A DNA stretch of 50,399 bases from Deltaproteobacteria bacterium (GCA_029565915.1 JAKQNG010000340.1:1-50399), one strand, 5' to 3'. Counted from the first letter of the stretch, positions 39,725-48,953 are shown. Made by a program: numbers and translations. Notes: generated by a model not told the origin, from the sequence alone.

Positions 39725-40279
39725 ATGACCGACGCGCCAATGGACACGCTTTTCCAACTGATCGCGGATGCGCGCAGTCGCGTGCAGTGGGAGAGGGAGC
39801 TGAACGCATCCGGATATGCCTCTCCGGCGTCCCTTGACTCTTCATCCGCCGCTGCCAGTCATCGCCCTTCGCCGGAGTTCCCATCCCCGGATCGACAGGG
39901 CCCGGACGTCCTGTTTGTCCGCGACACTGACGGCGCCGACAAACCGGGAACCGAACTGCTCGAGCGGATCATTGCGGCCATGGGACTGCCTCCGGAGCGC
40001 CACCGCGTCATCTCATTCAACGACCTGGAAGGCAGGTTGGCACAGGCATCTGACCCCCGCGTCATCGTCGCCCTCGGTCCACGGGTCACCGCCCGACTGC
40101 TGGAAACGGACGAGCCCCTGGAGTCCCTGCGCGGTCGCTTCCATCAGCGCGGGGACGCTTCGGTCATGCCGACCTGGCCACCGGAGCACCTTCTGTCGGA
40201 TCCATCGCTCAAGCGACCCGTTTGGGATGACATGAAACAGGTCATGGCGCTGCTGCAGAAGGAGGAGGGACGTCGATGA
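39725..40279 (+). CDS. Uracil-DNA-glycosylase-superfamily-like protein lacking catalytic motifs (tentative)
   Basis: C-terminal pattern VIVALGPRVTARLLETDEPLESLRGRFHQRGDASVMPTWPPEHLLSDPSLKRPVWDDMKQVM resembles family-4 UDG. Confidence 0.6.
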   Translation: MTDAPMDTLFQLIADARSRVQWERELNASGYASPASLDSSSAAASHRPSPEFPSPDRQGPDVLFVRDTDGADKPGTELLERIIAAMGLPPERHRVISFNDLEGRLAQASDPRVIVALGPRVTARLLETDEPLESLRGRFHQRGDASVMPTWPPEHLLSDPSLKRPVWDDMKQVMALLQKEEGRR

Positions 40280-41424
40280 ACGGACGCCGGAACCGGACAG
40301 ACGAAGATTTCGACCCGGAGGGTGAGCTTCCTCCCCTCGCGGAAGATTCCCCGCCCCTTCCCCTGCACCATTTCTTTGATTTTATCGACGAAGAACCCGA
40401 CGGCAATCCCGCGTCTGCAGAAGAGGGATACGGTCCTGTGGGAGATTGGTTTGCGCTGGAAGAGGAAGACGAAGAACGCCTCGAAGAACGGGACGAAGAA
40501 CTGGATTCCATCCGGTGCATTGGTTCCGGAGACGGCAGTGTGGTGGATATTCTGCGGCATGGGCAACGAACACTGGCCGTGGGAGAAGGGCTGTTTGCGA
40601 ATGGTCCGGACGGTCTGCTGCAGAAAATTCCGCTGCCGGTTTCATTTATTGCGACGAGCATCAGTGCGATGGGCGACCGGCTGTTTATCGGCACCGAATC
40701 ACAGGGCGTGCTGTGCGTGGACGCCGCCTCCCTGACATTGCTGCCCACAGCCGCGACGATGGTGGATCTCTCCGCGCCGGGAGATCAGATAACGCGAAGA
40801 TGCGTGGTCACAGCAGCCCGATTCGGAAAAACGGAGTCGCTTGTCGTCCTCACGGCGGACGGTCAACTGTGGCACATCGACGATCAACAGGCTGTTCCAA
40901 TCTGCCCGGAAATGCACGTCATCGCCATTTCCCGCACCCACGACAAGGCACCGCTGGTTCTGGCTTCCAGCCGTCGCGGCCTCCACCTGTATCGGATTGC
41001 CGACCCGCAGACAGCTCTCCCGCTTTCGGGATGGTATGCGCCTGCCGACGCGAAAGGGCTTTGCGGCGCAACCATCTCGGTGAACGGCGATACCATCGCC
41101 ATCGGCCACGGCGCACCTGATCTCGGCGCGGATATCTCCGTTGACGGTGGACAGACGTTCTTCCGTTCGGGTCATCACCATGTCACCGCCGTGGCGACGA
41201 TCACGGCGGAACCGGGTTCTGTGGTCATCGGCGTGGGCCAGGAATCAGGCAAACGCAGCCGCGTCCTCCTGTCCGTGGACGGTGGCCGCACCTGGCAGAC
41301 TCTGGCGGGCATGGACAGATGGATCACCCGGCTGATCAGCTCTGATGACGGGCGCACCCTGTCTGTCGTCACGGCTTCCGGCGTGTTTGTCCTGCCATTG
41401 CCCGCGCCCCCGCAAACCCACTGA
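40276..41424 (+). CDS. Beta-propeller / BNR (Asp-box) repeat protein
   Basis: Asp-box-like ISVDGGQTFFRSG and LLSVDGGRTWQTLAG; acidic N-terminus; 4-bp overlap with upstream gene. Confidence 0.75.
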   Translation: MNGRRNRTDEDFDPEGELPPLAEDSPPLPLHHFFDFIDEEPDGNPASAEEGYGPVGDWFALEEEDEERLEERDEELDSIRCIGSGDGSVVDILRHGQRTLAVGEGLFANGPDGLLQKIPLPVSFIATSISAMGDRLFIGTESQGVLCVDAASLTLLPTAATMVDLSAPGDQITRRCVVTAARFGKTESLVVLTADGQLWHIDDQQAVPICPEMHVIAISRTHDKAPLVLASSRRGLHLYRIADPQTALPLSGWYAPADAKGLCGATISVNGDTIAIGHGAPDLGADISVDGGQTFFRSGHHHVTAVATITAEPGSVVIGVGQESGKRSRVLLSVDGGRTWQTLAGMDRWITRLISSDDGRTLSVVTASGVFVLPLPAPPQTH

Positions 41425-41479
41425 ACGGGTGTTTCCGGGGCGGGACATAAATTTCAATTCTTCTGCAGACCCTGTTACA

Positions 41480-41956
41480 ATGCGTTCCGTGGAAACCAGA
41501 GAGGCAAAAAGCTACACCCTTGGCGATGCGACGATTTTCATCTGCCCGGCCTGCGGTACGGTCAATCCCGCCGGACCGTCCGGTGGCTGTCCCCATCTGC
41601 AGCTTGTGAAGTTTGTCGGTGTGGAAGAAAAACTGGAGGATCTGATTGCGGATGTCGCTGCAGCCAGACGCCGTTACGGTGAGCTGATCGATGTCCTGAA
41701 GCGGACCGTGATGAACCGCGTGCAGGAAGGGAAGGCCTCCGTGGAAACACCGCACCGGATATCGGCGGGAGAAGTGGACAGGTTGTATTCCAAAGCCGGC
41801 GAAACGCCGTTCTCCCTCACCAGCCCAGGTACGCCGGAATCCCCCAAGGGTCAGCTCACGCGGCGCAAGCGGAACCGGACACCGCCTCACAACCCGGTCA
41901 TTGACGCGGGACAGCTCGACCTGCTGGCATGGTCACCCCCCAAGGGTCACGCGTAA
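41480..41956 (+). CDS. Zinc-ribbon-like protein, unknown function
   Basis: IFICPACGTVNPAGPSGGCPHLQLVKFVG (CxxC...CxH) followed by helical and basic regions. Confidence 0.65.
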   Translation: MRSVETREAKSYTLGDATIFICPACGTVNPAGPSGGCPHLQLVKFVGVEEKLEDLIADVAAARRRYGELIDVLKRTVMNRVQEGKASVETPHRISAGEVDRLYSKAGETPFSLTSPGTPESPKGQLTRRKRNRTPPHNPVIDAGQLDLLAWSPPKGHA

Positions 41957-42271
41957 TTACCTGCGCACGAGAAGGCGTTCGATCAGATTGCGGCTGCAGG
42001 AAGGCAGCGCCGTAAACACCACTCCCATGCCCGCCGGTTCCTCTTCCACGCGGACCACCTTTCCCGCCCCTTCGATGACTTCAATTTCGTCGGTAATCAC
42101 CGTGAACCGCAGATTCACATCCGTTCCCACGGGCAGCGGGTTCTTCGAACGGATGAATACCCCGCTGCGGGAAATGTTTGTGACGTACTCGTTGATGAAC
42201 GCGTCGTAACTCTCAAACTCCCGGTTGATGGTCATCCTTTCTTCGTTTCTGCGTGTCTGTGTATCGCTCAT
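41957..42271 (-). CDS. PilZ-domain-like protein
   Basis: RRNEERMTINREFESYDAFINEYVTNISRSGVFIRSKNPLPVGTDVNLRFTV, PilZ-like core. Confidence 0.75.
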   Translation of the reverse strand: MSDTQTRRNEERMTINREFESYDAFINEYVTNISRSGVFIRSKNPLPVGTDVNLRFTVITDEIEVIEGAGKVVRVEEEPAGMGVVFTALPSCSRNLIERLLVRR

Positions 42272-42280
42272 GCTTCCTCC

Positions 42281-43810
42281 TCATTCTTTTTCGGGCCGAC
42301 GCGAATGCACCGCATATTTTTCGGGATGTGCGCTCCGGCTTTCCACAAGATCGATGCGCCTTCCGAGTCGCTGGCGCAGCGCATCCATGGCATGTGCCAA
42401 TTCACCTTTCAGTACCTCCAGCACATGGGGATGCGCTTCCACTTCAATGTGATCAGCCGCGTGTGCGGCATCGGCCCGCATGGGAATTTCCCGCAGAATT
42501 TCATTGGCCACGGTCACCCGGGACAGAATGTGTCCCGTACCGTCGCACCAGGGACAGCGCTCATGAAGCAGGCGTCCCAGACTCTCCGTGGTGCGCTCCC
42601 TTGTCATCTCTACCAGTCCGAACCGGGAGATGGCGTTCACCGAGGTCCTGGCGCGATCATCCTTCAGCGCGTCCTTCAATCTGGCGAGTACCTTCTGCCG
42701 GTTGGCGGGCCGGTCCATGTCAATGAGGTCGAGGACAATCAACCCGCCGATGTTGCGGAATCGCACTTGATAGGCAATTTCCTCCACCGCTTCCAGGTTG
42801 GTCTGCACGATTGTCTCTTCCTGGTCCCGGGAACCTTTTCCCACAAACCTGCCCGTATTCACGTCCACCGCGGTGAGGGCTTCTCCCTGATCGATGACGA
42901 GGGTGCCGCCCGACGGCAGCTCCACCACCCGCTCCAGAGCCCGCTTGATCTCCGTCTCAATGCCGAAGGCCTCGAAAATCGCCTCGTCGCCGGTATAGCG
43001 CTCGATGGCGTCGAGTCGGCTGGGAATCAGCTTGTCGATGAAGGTGCGCAGTGCGTTGTAAACGTCTTCGCTGTCGACGATGATACGCGCGACCGAGTCG
43101 TTGAACTTGTCGCGTGCCACCCGCAGCGGCAACGACAAATCCTCATATACAATGCCCGGCTTTTTTCTCTTTTCATAGTTCGCCAGCACGTCTTCCCAGG
43201 TTTCGCAAAGATAGGCGGCATCCGCCTCCAGTGCATCCGCGCCAGCTCCGGACGCCACGGTTCTGGCAATCAGCGCACCCTTTGGCGTGTCGAGGTGTGC
43301 CATGATCCGGGCGAGCCGCCGCCGCTCCGCTTCGGATTCAATTTTGCGACTGATGCCGCCCTTCGCGGACAGGGGCATGTACACGAGGTGCCTGCCGGGA
43401 AGGGAAACCTCGGTGGTAATCCGGCAGCCTTTTGTACCGATCTGGTCCTTGGCAACCTGCACGGGCAGGTACTGGCCTTCCTTGAGCGAATCTCTGATGG
43501 ACGAAGAGCGGCCGACACTCCTGCCCGGTTTCTTTTCGGGAATGTCATCGCGGGATTCGGGCTCTTCCCCTGTGAGGTCCTCCACCAGGTCGGATGCATG
43601 CAGGAATGCGTGCTTTTCGAGGCCGATGTCCACGAAGGCCGCCTGCATACCCGGCAGCACCCGTGTCACCCGGCCCTTGTAGATGTTACCAACCCGGGAG
43701 CGCTGATGGGCGCGTTCCACCAGCAGCTCGGCGATCATGCCGTTTTCGATCAGCGCAACCCTGGTTTCGCCCAGATCCACGTTGATGGCCACAATGTTAT
43801 CTAATGCCAT
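42281..43810 (-). CDS. rng: Ribonuclease G/E family
   Basis: S1-like VGNIYKGRVTRVLPGMQAAFVDIGLEKHAFLHASD; catalytic region GGTLVIDQGEALTAVDVNTGRFVG; CPWCDGTGHI Zn-link motif. Confidence 0.95.
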   Translation of the reverse strand: MALDNIVAINVDLGETRVALIENGMIAELLVERAHQRSRVGNIYKGRVTRVLPGMQAAFVDIGLEKHAFLHASDLVEDLTGEEPESRDDIPEKKPGRSVGRSSSIRDSLKEGQYLPVQVAKDQIGTKGCRITTEVSLPGRHLVYMPLSAKGGISRKIESEAERRRLARIMAHLDTPKGALIARTVASGAGADALEADAAYLCETWEDVLANYEKRKKPGIVYEDLSLPLRVARDKFNDSVARIIVDSEDVYNALRTFIDKLIPSRLDAIERYTGDEAIFEAFGIETEIKRALERVVELPSGGTLVIDQGEALTAVDVNTGRFVGKGSRDQEETIVQTNLEAVEEIAYQVRFRNIGGLIVLDLIDMDRPANRQKVLARLKDALKDDRARTSVNAISRFGLVEMTRERTTESLGRLLHERCPWCDGTGHILSRVTVANEILREIPMRADAAHAADHIEVEAHPHVLEVLKGELAHAMDALRQRLGRRIDLVESRSAHPEKYAVHSRRPEKE

Positions 43811-43875
43811 GGATGATCTGATTCCTTCTGACTGAACAAACGTACAACCAATCCGGTGGCAAGTTCAATCAATTC

Positions 43876-44502
43876 CTATGGGGAGACAACGGTCGCGTCC
43901 GGCAGCGAGAAGGCGTCTGCCGGCAGCGGAACGGTCCGCGGATTGGTGAAGGTGAGGCGGACGAAGTTGCCCGCGCCGTCTTCCAGCAGAATGCGTCGGA
44001 CAAGCGGACACGTGTCGCCGAAGGTTACCGCAATTCGCCGCGCCAGCACAGTGGGGGACACGGGCGTGAATTCGACCACCGTCCAGGAGGCGGATCGACC
44101 GACGATGCGCCCCTGAAGCGTATGCGCCGGGGTCGGCGCTGGTCGAAACAATGCGGAGAGAATGGCGACAAACGGGCTATTTGAAACCGCTTCCGAAAAA
44201 ACTGTACCGTTCCGGGATGGGATGGCGCGCACCGTTCGACCGTCGCTGACAACCGCGGTGCCGGCGGGGTTCGTGTAGGTCAATCGGAATCGTCCGCCGG
44301 AGGCGACAAGCAGGGTGCCCCGCATGGGTGCGGCAGCCTTTCCGCCCCGGTGAATGCGTTCGTGCTGTACATCGGCCATAAACGCTCCGGCTGTGGCGAG
44401 ACACGATCGGGCTCGTTCCATCTGGCAGGCGGGATCGCAGTCTTCGGCCGCAGCACGAAGAGGAACCCACAGAAACAGCAACGCGACAAGCCAGCGAATC
44501 AT
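43876..44502 (-). CDS. LolA-like outer-membrane lipoprotein carrier protein
   Basis: Signal peptide; MRGTLLVASGGRFRLTYTNPAGTAVVSDGRTVRAI..., LVRRILLEDGAGNFVRLTFTNPR. Confidence 0.8.
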   Translation of the reverse strand: MIRWLVALLFLWVPLRAAAEDCDPACQMERARSCLATAGAFMADVQHERIHRGGKAAAPMRGTLLVASGGRFRLTYTNPAGTAVVSDGRTVRAIPSRNGTVFSEAVSNSPFVAILSALFRPAPTPAHTLQGRIVGRSASWTVVEFTPVSPTVLARRIAVTFGDTCPLVRRILLEDGAGNFVRLTFTNPRTVPLPADAFSLPDATVVSP

Positions 44503-44584
44503 GCGCCCGGCGTATCACGTACCCGCTTCGGAGAAAAGGGGAACGCAAAAGGGTGCCCATGGTTCCATCGCGCCCTCGATTTGC

Positions 44585-44899
44585 GTCAACCGGAGATTTC
44601 ACCTCGACGGGGATCCGCTTCGTACCGATCGCCAGGACGAAATCGACTTCCGGTTCGTTGCCTCGCATGGGGAAGTGAGCCACATTCAGGCTGGGAATGG
44701 ACGCCAGAAAATACCCCAATGTACTTTCGGCCAGCCGTCCGGCAATGTCCGACAGATGAGGATTCGCCGTGAGGCCATCCACATCGAGCGGCACAACTTC
44801 CTGCAGCCGGGATGCTCGCAGTGCATGATCCGAGAGGCAGAGCCTGGCGAGGGCCTTCTTTCGTTTCAAGCGAAGCTCGATGGGTTGCACGAGGCGCAC
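44585..44899 (-). pseudogene. Internal fragment of a DUF4143-type AAA ATPase
   Basis: ALARLCLSDHALRASRLQEVVPLDVDGLTANPHLSDIAGRLAESTLGYFLASIPSLNVAHFPMRGNEPEVDFVLAIGTKRIPVEV; N-terminal ATPase absent, reading frame degenerates after IPVEV. Confidence 0.7.
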
Positions 44900-44948
44900 C
44901 AGCAGAGGCGAAAGACTTCCAGAGTGGAAATGTCATCATCCTGCAGTA

Positions 44949-44995
44949 ATCAGCCGCTCCAGGTAGTCGTCATATCCCCCTTCCCGGGGGCGCAT
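44949..44995 (-). repeat. Copy A of 47-bp direct repeat: relic of ABC-F gene 3' end
   Basis: Minus strand encodes MRPREGGYDDYLERLI, 42/47 nt identical to 46932-46978 by manual alignment. Confidence 0.85.
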
Positions 44996-46677
44996 TATTC
45001 CCAGCAGCTCATGAAGCCGTCAGTAGTAATGCCGCAGGCGTGATATCCACCGACGGAGATGAATGTGAATTCTCCATCGGGTGATTCGAATTCCTCGGTA
45101 CAGATCACCGCACCGTCCGTTCTCAGCCCACATGCAAAGAAGTTCCCAACCGCGCTCTGCCCAAAGGGCACCTCGGATGTCAGCGTGACATTTACAGATT
45201 CCCCCCAGCACGCCATGGCGCCTTCGGTCGTGATCCCGCAGGTATTGTTTTCCATTGTTGTGCAGGAGGATAGCTGGGTGAAATGGGCGTCGGGAACCTC
45301 ATAACTGGTTCCTGGAAATGGAATGTAGGTCAGCTGGCCATCGGCGTCCAGGGCCATCAGGGGAAAGGCGGAAACCAGCGTCACCAGACCGTCAGGAAGG
45401 GTCGCCTGCGGCGCCGTATCGCGAAGTGGCCAACAGAAGGAACTCCCGGTCTCTGTCTGCCCACAGACATTGTTCGCCCCGATCACGAGACTGGCGATGG
45501 CCTCATCCAGTTGCTGGTCGGCGATTATGGCGTCACCTCCCCAGCAGAGGATCCGGTTTTCGTCCGTTGCGCCGCACCATGAGTCCAGGACTGCAGTGAC
45601 GTAGTTGAACTGATGTTCGAAGAGCTCCGCAGGAAAGTATTCGGCAACGGTTCCCCAGCAACGAAGATCTCCATCCAGGGTGATCCCGCAGGTTTCGTCC
45701 ATCGACGCCGCGATGGATCGGAACCGGATGCCTTCGGGTGGAACCATGTCTTCCCCTTCCGAGAATGTTTCACAATGGACGTCTCCAGACGCACTCAAGG
45801 CACAACTGAAGCTTAATCCGGATACGATGTCTGTGATTTCATTGCTCTGGGTCAGATTCAGGATGCCGATGAAGTCCGGCACATCTTCGGTCAAACCGAT
45901 ATCGAGGAACCGGTTTTCCAGGTTTTCGACAATCACGTCCGGGTTCAGGGAGAGCATGGCCGCCTGGAGTTCCTCCACCATTCCGGCCTCAAGGGTGCCG
46001 TCGATTGCCAGATCAGACGCAATGGTATTGGTGATCTCCTGCACATTCGCGTCCGGAGATCCACCCCGGCGCTGTCCTGCCTGCAGGATGACCACGCTGA
46101 CCGCAAGCAGATAGGCGTTGTCCGCACTGTCGCCGCCGGTGATCCGCATGTCCGATCCGGGTTGCGTGGAAACGTAATCTGAAACCGTGATTCCCATGGC
46201 TTCCCGCAATTCATCTTCCGCCTGAAGAATGGCCGCACCCAGATCCATTCCTTCGGCAATCAGTTGGCTGACCCGCAGAAAAGTCAGATGCGTGACAAGA
46301 TTGATATGGGTCGACTGCTGAGAGGCATCGGCGATATCCACCCAGGCCCGGAGCGTCAGATTTGCCCCGGACAGACTGCCGGTCAGCTCGTTGAAATAAT
46401 ACCCGCTTCCTTCCAGTGCAGCGTAGCCCTGGTAGTCAATCACCACCGAGAATTCTCCCAGATCGTTGGTCGTCTGCGTGTCGAAGGTCAGCCCTGTGGG
46501 ATTTCCGGCAGCGTCCATGGCGGAAACGCGAACCGAGGTGCCGAGAATGAACGGACCCTTTTCCACGGATCCGCTCAGAGTCACCGGCTGTGCCACCGAT
46601 TGTTCTTCGGATGTCCCGGACTTTTCGCCGCAGGCGAGCGTTCCCAGTAACGCAATGAATAGAAAGTAATATTTCAT
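44995..46677 (-). CDS. RCC1-like repeat lipoprotein
   Basis: MKYYFLFIALLGTLACGEKSG lipobox; repeated CGIT..G...CWG-type motifs (TCGITLDGDLRCWG, TCGITTEGAMACWGE, ACGITTDGFMSCWE). Confidence 0.82.
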   Translation of the reverse strand: MKYYFLFIALLGTLACGEKSGTSEEQSVAQPVTLSGSVEKGPFILGTSVRVSAMDAAGNPTGLTFDTQTTNDLGEFSVVIDYQGYAALEGSGYYFNELTGSLSGANLTLRAWVDIADASQQSTHINLVTHLTFLRVSQLIAEGMDLGAAILQAEDELREAMGITVSDYVSTQPGSDMRITGGDSADNAYLLAVSVVILQAGQRRGGSPDANVQEITNTIASDLAIDGTLEAGMVEELQAAMLSLNPDVIVENLENRFLDIGLTEDVPDFIGILNLTQSNEITDIVSGLSFSCALSASGDVHCETFSEGEDMVPPEGIRFRSIAASMDETCGITLDGDLRCWGTVAEYFPAELFEHQFNYVTAVLDSWCGATDENRILCWGGDAIIADQQLDEAIASLVIGANNVCGQTETGSSFCWPLRDTAPQATLPDGLVTLVSAFPLMALDADGQLTYIPFPGTSYEVPDAHFTQLSSCTTMENNTCGITTEGAMACWGESVNVTLTSEVPFGQSAVGNFFACGLRTDGAVICTEEFESPDGEFTFISVGGYHACGITTDGFMSCWE

Positions 46678-46891
46678 CATCGGGTCTCCTGTTGTTTGCA
46701 GCGAACGTCCTGTTTTGTGAAAACCGCCGCGATCCAAACCGTTCGCACTGTTTCTGTCATTTCAAAACCGATGATATCAACGATCAGAGGGAATTGTCAG
46801 AATTATTTCGTGATCCAACTCTGGGAAGAGCACCCCGGTCGGGATGCTTGGAATCATTGAAGAATTGGACTATCGGAAGCGAACGCGCCAA

Positions 46892-48541
46892 TCACGGGGA
46901 AACGGGGCGGGGTGTTCGCGGGTCAGCGGGGATCAGCCGCTCCAGGTAGTAGTCGTATCCCCCTTCCCAGACGCGCATCTCACCGTGGTCGATTTCGAAA
47001 ACGCGGGTGACCAGTGACCGCAGGAAATGGCGATCGTGGCTCACGATGAGCACGGTGCCTTCAAATGCCTGCAGGGCCTCCAGGAGGATTTCCCGCGACG
47101 TCATGTCCAGATGGTTGGTGGGTTCGTCCAGGATGAGAAAGTTGAGGGGTTTTGCCAGCAGGGTTGCCAGCACCACCCGGCTTCTTTCGCCGCCGGACAG
47201 CGCGCGGATTTTCTTGTCCGCCTCGTCTCCTTGAAACAGGAACGCACCGCACAGGCTGCGGACGCTGCCGATGGACGCTTCGTGAAGGGTTTCGTACAGG
47301 GTCTCGAACACCGTTTTATCCGGGTTCAGGATTTCCAGGGCGTGCTGGGAAAAATACCCGATGTGCACATTGGCGCCGGTGGTCATCGTTCCTTCCGTCG
47401 GCGCCGTCTGCGCGGCCACCACCTTGAGGAATGTGGATTTGCCCGCGCCGTTCACCCCCACCACGGCCACCTTTTCACCGCGCCGGATGAGACCCGAGGC
47501 ACCGCCGAACACGGATTTGTCGCCGTGTTCATCCTGCCAGATCTTTCCCAGCTGGCGGAAGTCGACCACGTCGTCGCCGCTGCGGGGCGGTGTTGCAAAC
47601 TCGAATTTCACCCGGCGCTGTTCGCCGGGCAGCTCAATCCGGTCAATTTTTTCGAGCTTCTTCACCCGCGACTGCACCTGTGACGCGTGGGAGGCCCGGG
47701 CCTTGAACCGGGCGATGAATTCCTCGTCCTTCGCTACCATCTCCTGCTGCCGTCGGTGACTGGCGATGAGCTGCTCCCGGCGGACGGCGCGCTCCCGCTC
47801 GTAGAAATCGTAGTTGCCGCTGTACATGGTGATGGTGCGGTCCGCCACTTCGGCGATGCTCGTTACCACGCGGTTCATGAACTCCCGATCGTGGCTGGTC
47901 ATGGCGAGGGCGCCCTTGAACGTGGACGACAGCCACTGCTCCAGCCACAGGATGGACTCCAGATCGAGGTGGTTGGTGGGCTCGTCGAGGAGCAGCACAT
48001 CCGGATGGAGGGTGAGGATCCGGGCCAGCGCGATGCGCATCTTCCAGCCGCCGCTGAATGTCTCCACGGGCCGGTGGTATTCGCCGGGCCCGATGCCCAG
48101 GCCGGTCAGCACGCTTTGTGCCCGGGCCTCCAGATCGTAGCCGCCCCGGTGTTCAAATTCGTTCAACGCGTCGCCGTACCGCTCGAGGATCGCGGCCATC
48201 TCCTCTTCGCTGCAGGGCTCTCCCATGGCCGCTTCCAGCGACTTGATCTCTTCGCCGAGGGCAATGACATCCTGCGCGACGGCCATCACCTCCGAGAGGG
48301 CGCTCCGCCCCCGCATGTCGCCCACCTCCTGGGAAAAGTAGCCGACCACCGCGCGCTTCAACCGGTTCACCTCGCCGCTGTCGGGCTTTTCCTCCCCGAC
48401 GATCAGCCGCATGACTGTTGTCTTTCCCGCGCCATTGGGGCCCACGATGCCGATGCGCTGGTTTTCCAGAATCTGAAACGACGCCTTGTCGAACACCACC
48501 TGGGAGCCGTGCTGAATCGAAATGTCGGACAGAAAAATCAT
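46892..48541 (-). CDS. ABC-F family ATP-binding protein
   Basis: Two ABC cassettes: GPNGAGKTT/ETFSGGWKMRIALARIL/VLLLDEPTNHLD and GVNGAGKST/LSGGERSRVVLATLL/FLILDEPTNHLD; no TM domain. Confidence 0.95.
   Translation of the reverse strand: MIFLSDISIQHGSQVVFDKASFQILENQRIGIVGPNGAGKTTVMRLIVGEEKPDSGEVNRLKRAVVGYFSQEVGDMRGRSALSEVMAVAQDVIALGEEIKSLEAAMGEPCSEEEMAAILERYGDALNEFEHRGGYDLEARAQSVLTGLGIGPGEYHRPVETFSGGWKMRIALARILTLHPDVLLLDEPTNHLDLESILWLEQWLSSTFKGALAMTSHDREFMNRVVTSIAEVADRTITMYSGNYDFYERERAVRREQLIASHRRQQEMVAKDEEFIARFKARASHASQVQSRVKKLEKIDRIELPGEQRRVKFEFATPPRSGDDVVDFRQLGKIWQDEHGDKSVFGGASGLIRRGEKVAVVGVNGAGKSTFLKVVAAQTAPTEGTMTTGANVHIGYFSQHALEILNPDKTVFETLYETLHEASIGSVRSLCGAFLFQGDEADKKIRALSGGERSRVVLATLLAKPLNFLILDEPTNHLDMTSREILLEALQAFEGTVLIVSHDRHFLRSLVTRVFEIDHGEMRVWEGGYDYYLERLIPADPRTPRPVSP
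46932..46978 (-). repeat. Copy B of 47-bp direct repeat within the intact ABC-F 3' end
   Basis: Encodes MRVWEGGYDYYLERLI of the intact ABC-F protein; matches 44949-44995. Confidence 0.85.
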
Positions 48542-48660
48542 GAAACGCCTTTCCCTCGCCCCGCGGGCGCGCCATCGCTACCACAGGATGCCCTCGAAAG
48601 TAAACGTCGGGAATGAACGGGGGAATGAACGGCGTCCCGATCGACAGTGTTACAGTGTCA

Positions 48661-48678
48661 AGGCGGAACGACCCGCCT
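48661..48678. terminator. Hairpin AGGCGG-AACGAC-CCGCCT downstream of the tandem cassette
   Basis: 6-bp perfect stem, 6-nt loop; no clear U-tract. Confidence 0.3.
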
Positions 48679-48732
48679 CAGACCGCAGGAGAACGGAAAT
48701 GACAAGCCGCCACGGCCCCATCCGGAAATCGG

Positions 48733-48953
48733 AAAAGGCTCATTGTGCCCGTCCCTATCTCGGAACAGATCGGCCTTGATTGGATTATTTGCATTGAGTG
48801 CCCGTGCCGAATCCCGGACATGACCGTGGAGCATCCACCCCGGGAACAGGATGTCCCCGGACTGCCGGTTGGAGAATACCATGTCCACTCATGCGTCTTG
48901 CATGTCCACCCGGTTTCGCCGTGAACCAATTCGATCATCATGTCTGTTTTCAT
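48733..48953 (-). pseudogene. Degenerate copy of the Cys-containing small-protein gene (intact copy 50018-50299)
   Basis: GETGWTCKTHEWTWYSPTGSPGTSCSRGGCSTVM matches GWTCETHSWRYVSPTKHLESSCSWGGCGTVM; then a 58-bp deletion relative to the intact copy shifts frame; homology resumes as HVRDS... in another frame. Confidence 0.75.

Noticed and set aside
42305-43804. 499-aa plus-strand ORF antisense to RNase G
   Set aside because: Shadow ORF of a conserved gene.
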